From the NCBI GenBank assembly GCA_009843525.1, contig VYDH01000020.1, positions 1 through 64,000 of the forward strand: a stretch of DNA of 64,000 nt, given 5' to 3'. Of the stretch, positions 25,600 through 33,316 are shown one piece after another. The DNA comes from Acidimicrobiales bacterium. GTDB taxonomy: Bacteria; Actinomycetota; Acidimicrobiia; Acidimicrobiales; Poriferisodalaceae. Position 1 is the stretch's first letter. Each line of letters opens with the position of its first letter. The translations under genes were made by a program, and so were the position numbers. The notes beneath the pieces are model-generated. The model was not told the origin of the DNA. It was given only the letters and a program-made list of their open reading frames with translations, and made no database searches.

Positions 25600-27101
25600 G
25601 GCGCTGGTTCGGGGTGTGCGTCGCTGCGGCTGCGCAGTGCAGCTCCTGCTGCCTCGACGGCTTCGATCACCATCAGATAGCCGGTGCAGCGGCAGATGTT
25701 CGAATCGAGCCAGTCCACGATCGTGCTGCGGTCGGGCTCCTGATCGTGTGCCAGCAGCGAGCTGGCGGTCAGGATCAGGCCAGGTGTGCAGTAGCCGCAC
25801 TGGAATGCGCTGGCGGTGGCGAACGTCTGCTGCACCGCGCGCATGACAGCGGGCAGGCTTCCCGCCGGCTCGACGCTTGGGGATTCATTGGCCGCTTCGA
25901 TTGTGTGGATGTCGCAGCCGGCGGCCTGCCAGGCGAACGTGGAGCACGACGCCGTGGGCAGACCGTCGACCAGCACCGTGCAGGCACCGCAGACAGCCTG
26001 ATCGCAGCCGACGCGTGTGCCGCCGAGGCCAGCCCGAGTGCGGATCGTCTCGACCAACATCTCCGATGCCGGCGCAGCCGCTTCGAACGGCTCGCCGTTC
26101 AAGTGCAGTTGAAGTTCGACCGATCCGGCGTCGCCAGCCGCATGGTTGTCGTCCGGTAGTGCAGCGGCTTGGTCGCGTGGCCCTGCTGGCACGGCGTTCG
26201 GGCGCCGGGGCAGGTCGGTGGCCGATGGCTCTCCGCCGCCAGATCCGGCACTCGCCGAGCCGCCTCTGGCGTGTGCTTGAGCGCAGCGCTCGATGAGTAC
26301 CTCGATGACACGTCGCCGGTATCCGGATGAGGCATCGGAGTTGTCCAGCGGTTCGCCGAGTGGGTCCAACCCGGCACGCAGGACATCGAGATCGACGGTT
26401 CCATCGGCGCCGATGTCCAGCTCGATGACCTCGACATCGCGGTACGCGCAGCCGATAGCCGCATGCCGGTCGCCAACGGCCACCGAAGCGACCGGCTTGA
26501 GCGATCGGTCGAAGACGACACGGCCTTCAAGCGGCACCTGGCAGCCCACCAGCAGCCTGCCCGCGACCCGATCGGCAACCGAACAGCGCTGCTCGCCGCC
26601 GTCGGAATCGACGAAGACCAGTTCGGCGCCGGCCGCTGCAAGGATCGGCGCGGCGTCGTAGCCGGGGTTGAGCGACATGAGATTGCCGCCGACAGTGCCA
26701 GCAATGCGGATGCGCACGTTGCCGATTGTCCGCCACGCGGCAGCCAGATCAGGGCGATGGGCTCGCACCAGCGCGTCGGATTCGATGCGGGCGTGGGTGA
26801 CCGCCGCGCCGATGAACAGCGCGCCGTCACGCAGCGAGATATCGGTGAGCACATCCAAATCGCTGCCGGAGCCCCGACCGGCTTGGCGTAAGGGAACGAG
26901 GGCTGGCGCCTGCCCGCCGTCTCGCAGGCGCTGTGCAACGTCGATGCCGCCAGCGTGTGCCCACGCGCCGCTGACCACATTGGCCGCAGCGTCGGCCAGT
27001 GACGCCGGCCGGGCCAGTGCGAACGGCTCGATGCCGAGGTGGCTGCGCGAGATCAGCCCGCTCCTCGACGGATCCGCTGCCAGTTCTGGCTCCACAGTCA
27101 T
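25596..27101 (-). CDS. Fused FAD-binding and [2Fe-2S] subunit of molybdenum hydroxylase
   Basis: A 501-residue fusion. Residues about 10-280 are the CoxM-like FAD domain, with IGNVRIRIAGTVGGNLMSLNPGYDAAPIL. A Gly/Ser/Pro-rich linker (about 285-330) leads to a CoxS-like iron-sulfur domain with RVGCDQAVCGACTVLVDG for the plant-type cluster and QCGYCTPG plus NICRCTGYL for the second cluster. The domain order (FAD first, FeS second) differs from the FeS-FAD-Mo order of eukaryotic xanthine dehydrogenase and from the usual separate subunits. The second ATG (27101) is preferred because GGAG lies 8 nt upstream. Overlaps the Mo subunit gene by 4 nt, ensuring stoichiometry. Confidence 0.9.
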   Translation of the reverse strand: MTVEPELAADPSRSGLISRSHLGIEPFALARPASLADAAANVVSGAWAHAGGIDVAQRLRDGGQAPALVPLRQAGRGSGSDLDVLTDISLRDGALFIGAAVTHARIESDALVRAHRPDLAAAWRTIGNVRIRIAGTVGGNLMSLNPGYDAAPILAAAGAELVFVDSDGGEQRCSVADRVAGRLLVGCQVPLEGRVVFDRSLKPVASVAVGDRHAAIGCAYRDVEVIELDIGADGTVDLDVLRAGLDPLGEPLDNSDASSGYRRRVIEVLIERCAQAHARGGSASAGSGGGEPSATDLPRRPNAVPAGPRDQAAALPDDNHAAGDAGSVELQLHLNGEPFEAAAPASEMLVETIRTRAGLGGTRVGCDQAVCGACTVLVDGLPTASCSTFAWQAAGCDIHTIEAANESPSVEPAGSLPAVMRAVQQTFATASAFQCGYCTPGLILTASSLLAHDQEPDRSTIVDWLDSNICRCTGYLMVIEAVEAAGAALRSRSDAHPEPAP

Positions 27102-27138
27102 CGCAGCGTGTCTCCACATGGGGCGGTGAGGGGAATGG

Positions 27139-28809
27139 TCATCGGTCTGCCGATGGCATCTCGACCGGGGGCACGAATGGCGTCGGCATCGGTCCGAGTG
27201 CCTCGCAGTCCACCCGGATCAGCTGCGGGCTTCCCGCGCTCATGGCTGCTTCGAACGCACGGGCGAAGTCGTGGGGCGTCGTCGCATCGCAATAGCCCAG
27301 ATCGAATGCACTTGCCACCGAAGCCAGATCAGGGGCCAGCAAGTCGACGCCTGAGCGTCGGCCCAGGTGCTGGTCTTGGGTGTTGCGCAGCACGCCATAG
27401 CCGCCGTCGTCGAAGACCACGACGGTGACCGGCAGGTCTTCCTGGGCGAGGGTGGCCAACTCTCCTATCTGTGTCGCGAGTCCGCCGTCGCCGACCATCA
27501 CCATCGTCGGCTCGGCGGGGCGGGCGACAGCAGTGCCGATGGACATGCCCACAGCCTGACCGATGCCGCCGCCGCGGGGCACCACGTTGCTGGCCGAATC
27601 GATGATCGGCAGCAGGCGGTTGCCCCAGGAGCTGTTCGGGATGGTGATGTCGCGGACACGAGGCGCCCCATCGCTGAGGATGCTCGCCATGATGGCGCAG
27701 ATCTCCGAATATGGCCCGATGTCGCGGCTTAGCTGCGCCCGGCAGTGGTCTCGGGCAGCGGCGATCGCAGCGGTCCAAGAAGGCTGCGCCGCTGTCGCTC
27801 CGCCCACCAGTCGCTGGCCGAGCGCATCGAGCACGACACAGGCGTCGCCCACGATCCCGATATCGGCCGGGTACACCCGCCCGACGGCAGCGGGGTCGAC
27901 GTCGATCTGGATGTGGATTTGCGGCACCGCGAGCCGGTAGCTGCGCGTCTCGTTGGAACGGAAGTGGGTGCCGACCGAAATCAGCAGGTCGGCATGGTCG
28001 AGCAATTCGGCGCCCGCCGCCGAGGCCGCGAAGTTTCCGATGACCCGTGCATCGGTCTCGGGCAGCACGCCCCGGCCCGCGTTGGAGGTGAACAGGCCAG
28101 CTCCGGTCCGGCGCAGCAGGTCATCGACCTGCGTGCTGGCACCGACGGCGCCGCCTCCCGCCCACACCAGCGGCCGTTCCGCAGCAGCGACGAGCTCGGC
28201 GGCCCGATCCAGTGCACCCTCGTCAGGTCCGGGCACTTCGGGCGAACTCGGCGAGCTCGACGCAGTGCCGTTCTCGCCTGCCTCGAACGAGGCCGGTTCG
28301 CCGTACTGCAGGTCGACCGGCCACTCGAGGCTGACCGGGCCGCGCGGGTGGCGGCCCAAGCGCCTGGCGGCCGCAGTGAAGGCCCCCGAGGCATCGGCCT
28401 CGACAGTTGCCGCCCACACTGAACAGGCCTGCAGCATCCCGAGCTGGTTACGGGTCTCATGGATCACTCCACGGCCGCATCCCAGGTACTCGCTGGGAAT
28501 CTGGCCGGTGACGTGCAGCACCGGAGAGGCGGCGGTCAGGGCTTCGACAAGCGCGCCGGCTGCATTCGCTGCACCGGTGCCGGTGGAGGTCACCGCGCAG
28601 CCAGGCGTGCCCCTCACGCGGGCGTAGCCGTCTGCGGCGTTGACGGCAGCCGCCTCGCTGCGGGTAGGCACCCAGCGCAGCTGATGAGTCAGGGCATCGA
28701 CCAGGGGGAGGTTGTGCACGCTCACCACGCCGAACGCAGCGTCGACATCGAGTGCCCTCAGCACCTCGACGAGCAAGTCGCCGCCATTTCGAGGAGAACC
28801 ATCACTCAT
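27139..28809 (-). CDS. Thiamine diphosphate-dependent enzyme (acetolactate synthase-like)
   Basis: A 556-residue three-domain ThDP enzyme. Glu52 in TRSEAAAVNAADGYAR activates the cofactor; the central domain has the PLVWAGGGAV nucleotide-fold start; the C-terminal ThDP motif begins VMVGDGGLATQIGELATLAQ and contains GDGG with the downstream DGGYG. The family covers acetolactate synthases, benzoylformate and related 2-oxoacid decarboxylases and sulfoacetaldehyde acetyltransferase. With no small regulatory subunit nearby and its place inside a catabolic operon, a 2-oxoacid decarboxylase or C-C lyase role is likelier than amino-acid synthesis. Its start overlaps the SDR stop by 4 nt. Confidence 0.85.
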   Translation of the reverse strand: MSDGSPRNGGDLLVEVLRALDVDAAFGVVSVHNLPLVDALTHQLRWVPTRSEAAAVNAADGYARVRGTPGCAVTSTGTGAANAAGALVEALTAASPVLHVTGQIPSEYLGCGRGVIHETRNQLGMLQACSVWAATVEADASGAFTAAARRLGRHPRGPVSLEWPVDLQYGEPASFEAGENGTASSSPSSPEVPGPDEGALDRAAELVAAAERPLVWAGGGAVGASTQVDDLLRRTGAGLFTSNAGRGVLPETDARVIGNFAASAAGAELLDHADLLISVGTHFRSNETRSYRLAVPQIHIQIDVDPAAVGRVYPADIGIVGDACVVLDALGQRLVGGATAAQPSWTAAIAAARDHCRAQLSRDIGPYSEICAIMASILSDGAPRVRDITIPNSSWGNRLLPIIDSASNVVPRGGGIGQAVGMSIGTAVARPAEPTMVMVGDGGLATQIGELATLAQEDLPVTVVVFDDGGYGVLRNTQDQHLGRRSGVDLLAPDLASVASAFDLGYCDATTPHDFARAFEAAMSAGSPQLIRVDCEALGPMPTPFVPPVEMPSADR

Positions 28810-29555
28810 GGCATCACGAAGCCGCCGTCGACGACGATCGTCTGCCCGGTGATGTAGGCGGCTTCGTCCGACAGCAGGAAATTGACAGCGCCCACGACGT
28901 CATCTGGCTGCTGGGGTCGCGTGATGGCCCGGTTGGCGGCGTACAGCGCGTGGCGTTCTGCGGGGATCCGCTCTGCCGACGGCCCCTCGGTCAACCCCGG
29001 TGCCACAGCGTTGACGGTGATGCAGTGGTCGCCCAGCTCACGGGCCATCGCTCGTGTCAGGGCGATGAGCGCTCCCTTCGAGGCGACGTAGTGCGCCAGG
29101 CGGGGCGAGCCGTACAGCGCCGCATCCGATGCGATATTGACGATCCGGCCTTCGCCTGTGCCGATCATCTGCGGGGCGAGCGCTCGACTCACCAGCCACG
29201 GCCCTCGAGCATTGATGGTGTGAATCCGGTCCCATTCATCAGGCGTGATGTCCCAGAAAGTCTTGCCGCCCACGGCATCGGCCAGGCCAGCGTTGTTCAC
29301 GAGAGCCCAGAGCCCGCCACTGCCTGCGACATGAGCAGCAAGATCGGCGACCGACGACTCGTCGCTCACATCGGTCGGGACGAATTCGGCAGCACCGCCG
29401 GCGGCCTTGATGTCGCTCGTGACCTGCTCCCCGCGCTCGGGCACCAACTCGGCCACGACAACCGACCCGTCCTCGGCCGCGATCGCATGCGCCATGGCCT
29501 CGCCGAGCCCGCGCCCGGCGCCGGTGACGACGACGCAGCGACCGTGCAGGCTCAT
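28806..29555 (-). CDS. Short-chain dehydrogenase/reductase
   Basis: A 249-residue classical SDR with the VVVTGAGRGLGEAMA cofactor motif, NNAGLAD, the NIASDAALYGSPRLAHYVASK segment with catalytic Ser, Tyr and Lys, and the C-terminal YITGQTIVVDGGFVMP. FabG-like in pattern. Inside the catabolic operon it could oxidise a cis-dihydrodiol or an alcohol made by the Rieske oxygenase. Overlaps the ThDP gene downstream by 4 nt. Confidence 0.88.
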   Translation of the reverse strand: MSLHGRCVVVTGAGRGLGEAMAHAIAAEDGSVVVAELVPERGEQVTSDIKAAGGAAEFVPTDVSDESSVADLAAHVAGSGGLWALVNNAGLADAVGGKTFWDITPDEWDRIHTINARGPWLVSRALAPQMIGTGEGRIVNIASDAALYGSPRLAHYVASKGALIALTRAMARELGDHCITVNAVAPGLTEGPSAERIPAERHALYAANRAITRPQQPDDVVGAVNFLLSDEAAYITGQTIVVDGGFVMP

Positions 29556-29585
29556 GCTGGAGCTTGCCGTGCGGCGGCTCAGCCT

Positions 29586-30113
29586 CTAGTCCCGCGAGAT
29601 CCCCGCCATGGGGGAGTGCGGGGGATAGGTGGGCAGCTGAGGCTTCGACGCACCCAGCATCACCACGAACAATGCGTCGGTCTCACCCACGTTGCGGAGT
29701 GACCGGGCGGTGCCGGCCGGAATCTTGATGAGATCGCGGTAGCCGAGCAGCCGGCTGGCCGAATCATCACCGTGGTGAATCGTCACCTCGAGCTTGCCTT
29801 CGAGCACGAAGAACGCTTCTTCCACGTCGTGATGGGTGTGCTCGGGGCCTTCGGCGCCCGGCGGCAGCAGCATGTTGGAGAACGTGAAGTGCTCTGCAGC
29901 CAGCGCCCGTTCGTCGCCCGCGTGGTTGCCGGTGCCGCCCGAGCCGATGTAGCGGATCTGTGCGCGCCGGTACTGCGGGCCTGCCTTGGTCTGGAACGCC
30001 AGGGTGTCCCAATCCTCCCGACGGGTGTCGCGCATGGCGCACATGTCGTCGATCCGAGCCTCCAACTCGGCAGTTGCGGCTGTAGGAGCCGTGTCGGCGG
30101 TGGTCTGGCTCAT
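29586..30113 (-). CDS. Cupin-domain protein
   Basis: A 175-residue protein with one cupin barrel. The first motif PEHTHHDVEEAFFVLEG gives His, His and Glu metal ligands; the second motif falls near DLIKIPAGTARSLRNVG. The N-terminal 50 residues are helical. Single-domain cupins of this type include dioxygenases, isomerases and regulators; the complete His/Glu set in motif 1 suggests a metal enzyme. It lies between the SDR and the Rieske oxygenase genes on the same strand. A TAACCT box about 30 nt upstream might be an internal promoter. Confidence 0.75.
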   Translation of the reverse strand: MSQTTADTAPTAATAELEARIDDMCAMRDTRREDWDTLAFQTKAGPQYRRAQIRYIGSGGTGNHAGDERALAAEHFTFSNMLLPPGAEGPEHTHHDVEEAFFVLEGKLEVTIHHGDDSASRLLGYRDLIKIPAGTARSLRNVGETDALFVVMLGASKPQLPTYPPHSPMAGISRD

Positions 30114-30163
30114 CGTTGGTGTCCTGTGGTGGTCGGCGGTCGCAGGTTAAGTGGGGTCCAGTG

Positions 30164-31363
30164 TCAGTCAGCCAGGGCAATGGGCGCCGGGGGTGGCGGC
30201 TCTTCGAGGCCGAAGCGCTGCCGTTGCTCAGTGAAGGCCGGCTCGAGCGCCCGGCGCAGGTGTACCACGGGCCGGTCGGCCTGCGCGAGATGCTCGTCGC
30301 GGCGGGCTTCCTCGACGGTGCGCAGGCTCTCCAGCATCTCCTTGTCCTGATTGAGCACGTGCAGATGAGTGCCGCGCAGGCGCAGCCGGTACAGCGTTCG
30401 CCAGATGCGACGCTCGCGGCCCGACACCGCACGGAAGCGGGGAAAGTGCACCAACGTCGCTGCATTGTCACGCGGCGTCAGGAATCCCAGTATCCGCAGC
30501 GGCGGGCCCGGCCCGGCACTGGGCGGCAGCGGGATATCCAGACGCACAAAAGAGAGCGCGCCGGTGTGGATGTCGATCCAATCGAAGTTGGTGCCCGTTT
30601 GGTCTCGGCGGCGGACCTCGAAGCCGTCGTCGTGGTCGTCGACCACCACCCGGTCGTTGGTGATCCCCTCGTTGAGCGTGATCGAGCGGGCGTGCAGGAA
30701 CGGCGCATGCATCAGATCCACGAGATTTTCCAGCCCGAGCATCCAGTTGGCGCCCCACTCCACGGATTCGGGGAATGTCGAGTAGCGCCCGTCGGTGAAC
30801 TCAGCCGGAAGCCTGAGCGGCACAGGCTCGCTCTCGCCGATCCAAGCCCACAGATAGCCGGCCTGCTCGCTGACGGGGTAGTTCACGCTGACGCGAGTTC
30901 GCTCGGCCAGTGAGCAGGCGCCGCCCTGCGACGGCACCGACGTGCACTGGCCCTCGCCGTCGAACCGCCAGTGGTGATACGCGCACTGCAGCTGCCCGCC
31001 GACGACATTGCCGACCGACAGCCGAGCGCCCCGGTGCGGGCACAGGTCGGCCATCAGCCGGACCTCGCCGTCGCCGTCGCGCCACGCCACCAAATCCTCT
31101 CCGAGGAGGCGTGTCGGCACCGGTTGGGCACCCACTAGGTCTGCGACACCCAGCAGGTACCAGCGATCCCGCAGTCCGAGACGGGGGTCGCCCTTGGGCA
31201 GCTCTGGAGCCGGAGGCCAGATCGGCGGCCGTCGTGCCGCGCTTCGGGCGCCGACGCCCGAGTATTGGGAGATGCGGCGCCGGGCGAGATCGACCAGCGC
31301 CTCGGCCTCAGCTCGCACGGCACGAAGTGCTGGCGAAGTCGCTGCGCGCGGTGCCGACACCAT
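30164..31363 (-). CDS. Rieske non-heme iron oxygenase, single-component type
   Basis: A 399-residue oxygenase. After about 60 variable residues the Rieske domain shows CPHRGARLS and CAYHHWRFDGEG. The catalytic domain carries NWMLGLENLVDLMHAPFLH with the bridging acidic residue and two His ligands. The domain layout resembles vanillate O-demethylase and phthalate or ketosteroid oxygenases, which have no beta subunit. The ATG at 31363 is preferred over a TTG eight codons upstream; a TACAGT box lies 8 nt before it. Belongs to the minus-strand catabolic block. Reductase partner not present in the window. Confidence 0.85.
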   Translation of the reverse strand: MVSAPRAATSPALRAVRAEAEALVDLARRRISQYSGVGARSAARRPPIWPPAPELPKGDPRLGLRDRWYLLGVADLVGAQPVPTRLLGEDLVAWRDGDGEVRLMADLCPHRGARLSVGNVVGGQLQCAYHHWRFDGEGQCTSVPSQGGACSLAERTRVSVNYPVSEQAGYLWAWIGESEPVPLRLPAEFTDGRYSTFPESVEWGANWMLGLENLVDLMHAPFLHARSITLNEGITNDRVVVDDHDDGFEVRRRDQTGTNFDWIDIHTGALSFVRLDIPLPPSAGPGPPLRILGFLTPRDNAATLVHFPRFRAVSGRERRIWRTLYRLRLRGTHLHVLNQDKEMLESLRTVEEARRDEHLAQADRPVVHLRRALEPAFTEQRQRFGLEEPPPPAPIALAD

Positions 31364-31371
31364 GTCGTGCA

Positions 31372-31377
31372 ACTGTA
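31372..31377 (-). promoter_or_regulatory. Candidate -10 box for leaderless Rieske oxygenase gene
   Basis: TACAGT on the minus strand, 8 nt before the ATG at 31363. Confidence 0.3.
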
Positions 31378-31433
31378 TTCGCCTCAATCGCCGGACTCGG
31401 CGGGCTCAGGCAGCACTCAGCGTTCGCGCAGGT

Positions 31434-32525
31434 TCAGTCTCCGGTGAGGTGTGCCACCCGCGGCATCACGTCGTTGGCCAGCAGGTCCATCGAGCGGCGC
31501 CACGCCTCGGGTGCCTCGGAGTAGTCGAAGCAGAACAGCAGCAGATGGCCGAACCCGCCGACGTCGGCGTAGACCTTCTCGATCGATGCGGCGACCGTCT
31601 CGGGTGAGCCCACGAACCAGTTGTTGCGGGCGCAGTACTCCACGGTGACGACGCCGTCGGCAGGTGGGTTGCGCTCGTCGACGAGGAACTTGTGGAAGTC
31701 GAAGGCGCCGAGCAGCGGGATGAAGTACTCAGTCATCATCCGGCCCATCATCCCGCCGTAGGACAGCTCCCAGGCCTCCTCATCGGTCGGTGCGACGAAG
31801 ACTTCGCGCACCATCCGCCAGTCACTGCGGCTGACTTCCCGCCCTGCCCGGCGAGCACCTGCCTCGTAGGAATCCCAATGCCCGCTCACGTACTGCGGGT
31901 TCAGGTTCAGGCTGAGCGGCAGCCAGCCTTTCTCGCCCGCCATCTCCAGCGTCGGCGAGGGTGAGTTGAGCCCCGCCACACCGATCGGCGGATGGGGCTG
32001 CTGCAGCGGGCGAAGGTGATGCACGAGGTCCATGTCGGGCATGCCGTGGGGCACCGAGCCCTTCCAGTGCTTGCCCTCGTGGGTCCAGCCGGGTTCCTGG
32101 CTCCAGAGGTTGAGGATGAACTCCACCGACTCCTGGGTCATCTCGCGGTTCTCGCCGGCCATGCCGTCCACGCCGAACATCTCCCAGTCGCTGGGAAGTC
32201 CGCTCGCGGCGACACCGAAGTTGAGCCGTCCCTCGGAGATGTGGTCGAGCAGCGAGATCCGGTTAGCCAGCTCGGCAGGGTGGTAGTAGGGCATCAGGAA
32301 GCCGCCGGGGCCGATGCGGATGTTCTTGGTGCGCTGCAGCGCCGCAAGCGTCAGCAGGTCCGGTGCAGGATGCGGCTCCCACTTGGCCGCATGGTGCTCG
32401 CCGATCCAGGCTTCGCCGAAACCGAACTCGTCGGCCCACTCGATGACCTGCAGATCCCACTCCCAGCCCTCGCGCAGATCGCGCTCGGGCGGGTGGCTCG
32501 GCATGGTGAACAGCCCCAGTTCCAT
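31434..32525 (-). CDS. LLM class flavin-dependent monooxygenase
   Basis: A 363-residue luciferase-like enzyme of the larger FMN-dependent type. Patterns are MELGLFTMPSHPPERDLREG, GFGEAWIGEHHAAKWEP, LDHISEGRLNFGVAASGLPSDWEMFG and PPIGVAGLNSPSP. The N-terminus resembles limonene monooxygenase-like and alkanal monooxygenase-like proteins. SD GGGGA 7 nt before the ATG; a TAAGTT box at 32580-32585 may be its -10. It is the first gene of the minus-strand block and would therefore catalyse an early oxidation in that pathway. Confidence 0.85.
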   Translation of the reverse strand: MELGLFTMPSHPPERDLREGWEWDLQVIEWADEFGFGEAWIGEHHAAKWEPHPAPDLLTLAALQRTKNIRIGPGGFLMPYYHPAELANRISLLDHISEGRLNFGVAASGLPSDWEMFGVDGMAGENREMTQESVEFILNLWSQEPGWTHEGKHWKGSVPHGMPDMDLVHHLRPLQQPHPPIGVAGLNSPSPTLEMAGEKGWLPLSLNLNPQYVSGHWDSYEAGARRAGREVSRSDWRMVREVFVAPTDEEAWELSYGGMMGRMMTEYFIPLLGAFDFHKFLVDERNPPADGVVTVEYCARNNWFVGSPETVAASIEKVYADVGGFGHLLLFCFDYSEAPEAWRRSMDLLANDVMPRVAHLTGD

Positions 32526-32647
32526 CGTGATCCCCTGTCAGGCTCAGTGGCGCCGCACAGCCCGGCACCTCGCTGCCGCAACTTACTGCGGCCACCGCAC
32601 CCCGTCACCTCCGCCGCGGCGTTTCGAAGTGGGTGGGCTCGGCCACG

Positions 32648-32653
32648 TATCGT
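32648..32653 (+). promoter_or_regulatory. Candidate -10 box for leaderless lipoprotein gene
   Basis: TATCGT, 7 nt before the GTG at 32661. Confidence 0.45.
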
Positions 32654-32660
32654 CAGCGAC

Positions 32661-33143
32661 GTGTCCAGGACTTGCCGCGTCACGAGGAGCTTGGCGTTGG
32701 GTTCAGTAGCGCTGGTTCTCGCGGCACCACTGCTGGCTGGATGCGCCGAAGACGTCGGGCAAGGTGAACTCTGGGAGCGCAGAGCGCATTCGGGGCCTGA
32801 GCCCGCCGAACTGCTCGACTGGCGTTCGGACCACGACGAGCCGCACCCCGATGTCTCGTGTCGTGTAGGTGTGGGCATCCGCGCGGGCTGGTGGCAATGG
32901 CACGAACTCTCCGGGAACGAATGCCGCCATGTCGCCGTGTCGGCTTCGGCTACAGCCGAGCTGCCCGAAGGCCAGTCGCGGTCTCGGCGCGATGCACGAG
33001 AACCAATTCTGCTCAACGAAGACGACGTCGTCACTGGCTTCACTACCGAGGATTCTGGGGCTACTGGCTACATCGCAGCGACCTCGATTTCGCAGTGCTT
33101 CCTTGAGTTTGTGGGAACGGAACCCCCAACCCCGGAGCAATGA
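32661..33143 (+). CDS. Putative lipoprotein, unknown function
   Basis: A 160-residue protein starting with GTG. After RTCRVTRS a hydrophobic stretch ends in LLAGC, a proper lipobox with Cys28 as lipidation site. The mature protein is small, with cysteines near 73, 95 and 147 and Trp pairs (GWWQWHELSGNEC). It has no recognisable domain. The start is supported by a TATCGT box 7 nt upstream and by the signal peptide; a longer upstream frame would cross the divergent gene. The 173 bases after it hold no clear feature. Confidence 0.65.
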   Translation: MSRTCRVTRSLALGSVALVLAAPLLAGCAEDVGQGELWERRAHSGPEPAELLDWRSDHDEPHPDVSCRVGVGIRAGWWQWHELSGNECRHVAVSASATAELPEGQSRSRRDAREPILLNEDDVVTGFTTEDSGATGYIAATSISQCFLEFVGTEPPTPEQ

Positions 33144-33316
33144 CGATCTCACTCGGACAGTCGTGGAGTCCTCGAACGCAGGCCACTCAGATGGGCTAAT
33201 CCAAATGCATCGCTCGCCAGCACCTCATACATTCGTAGGGGCACCTGATGGTGCACGCCCTGTGGTTGCCGACGCAGCTGTGTGCACAGTCCCATCGGTG
33301 TGATCGGAGCGCACGG

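Noticed and set aside
23236-27101. Carbon monoxide dehydrogenase (CoxMSL)
   Set aside because: The subunit types match in general, but the Mo subunit lacks a recognisable CoxL-type active-site Cys loop and the context is ring catabolism.
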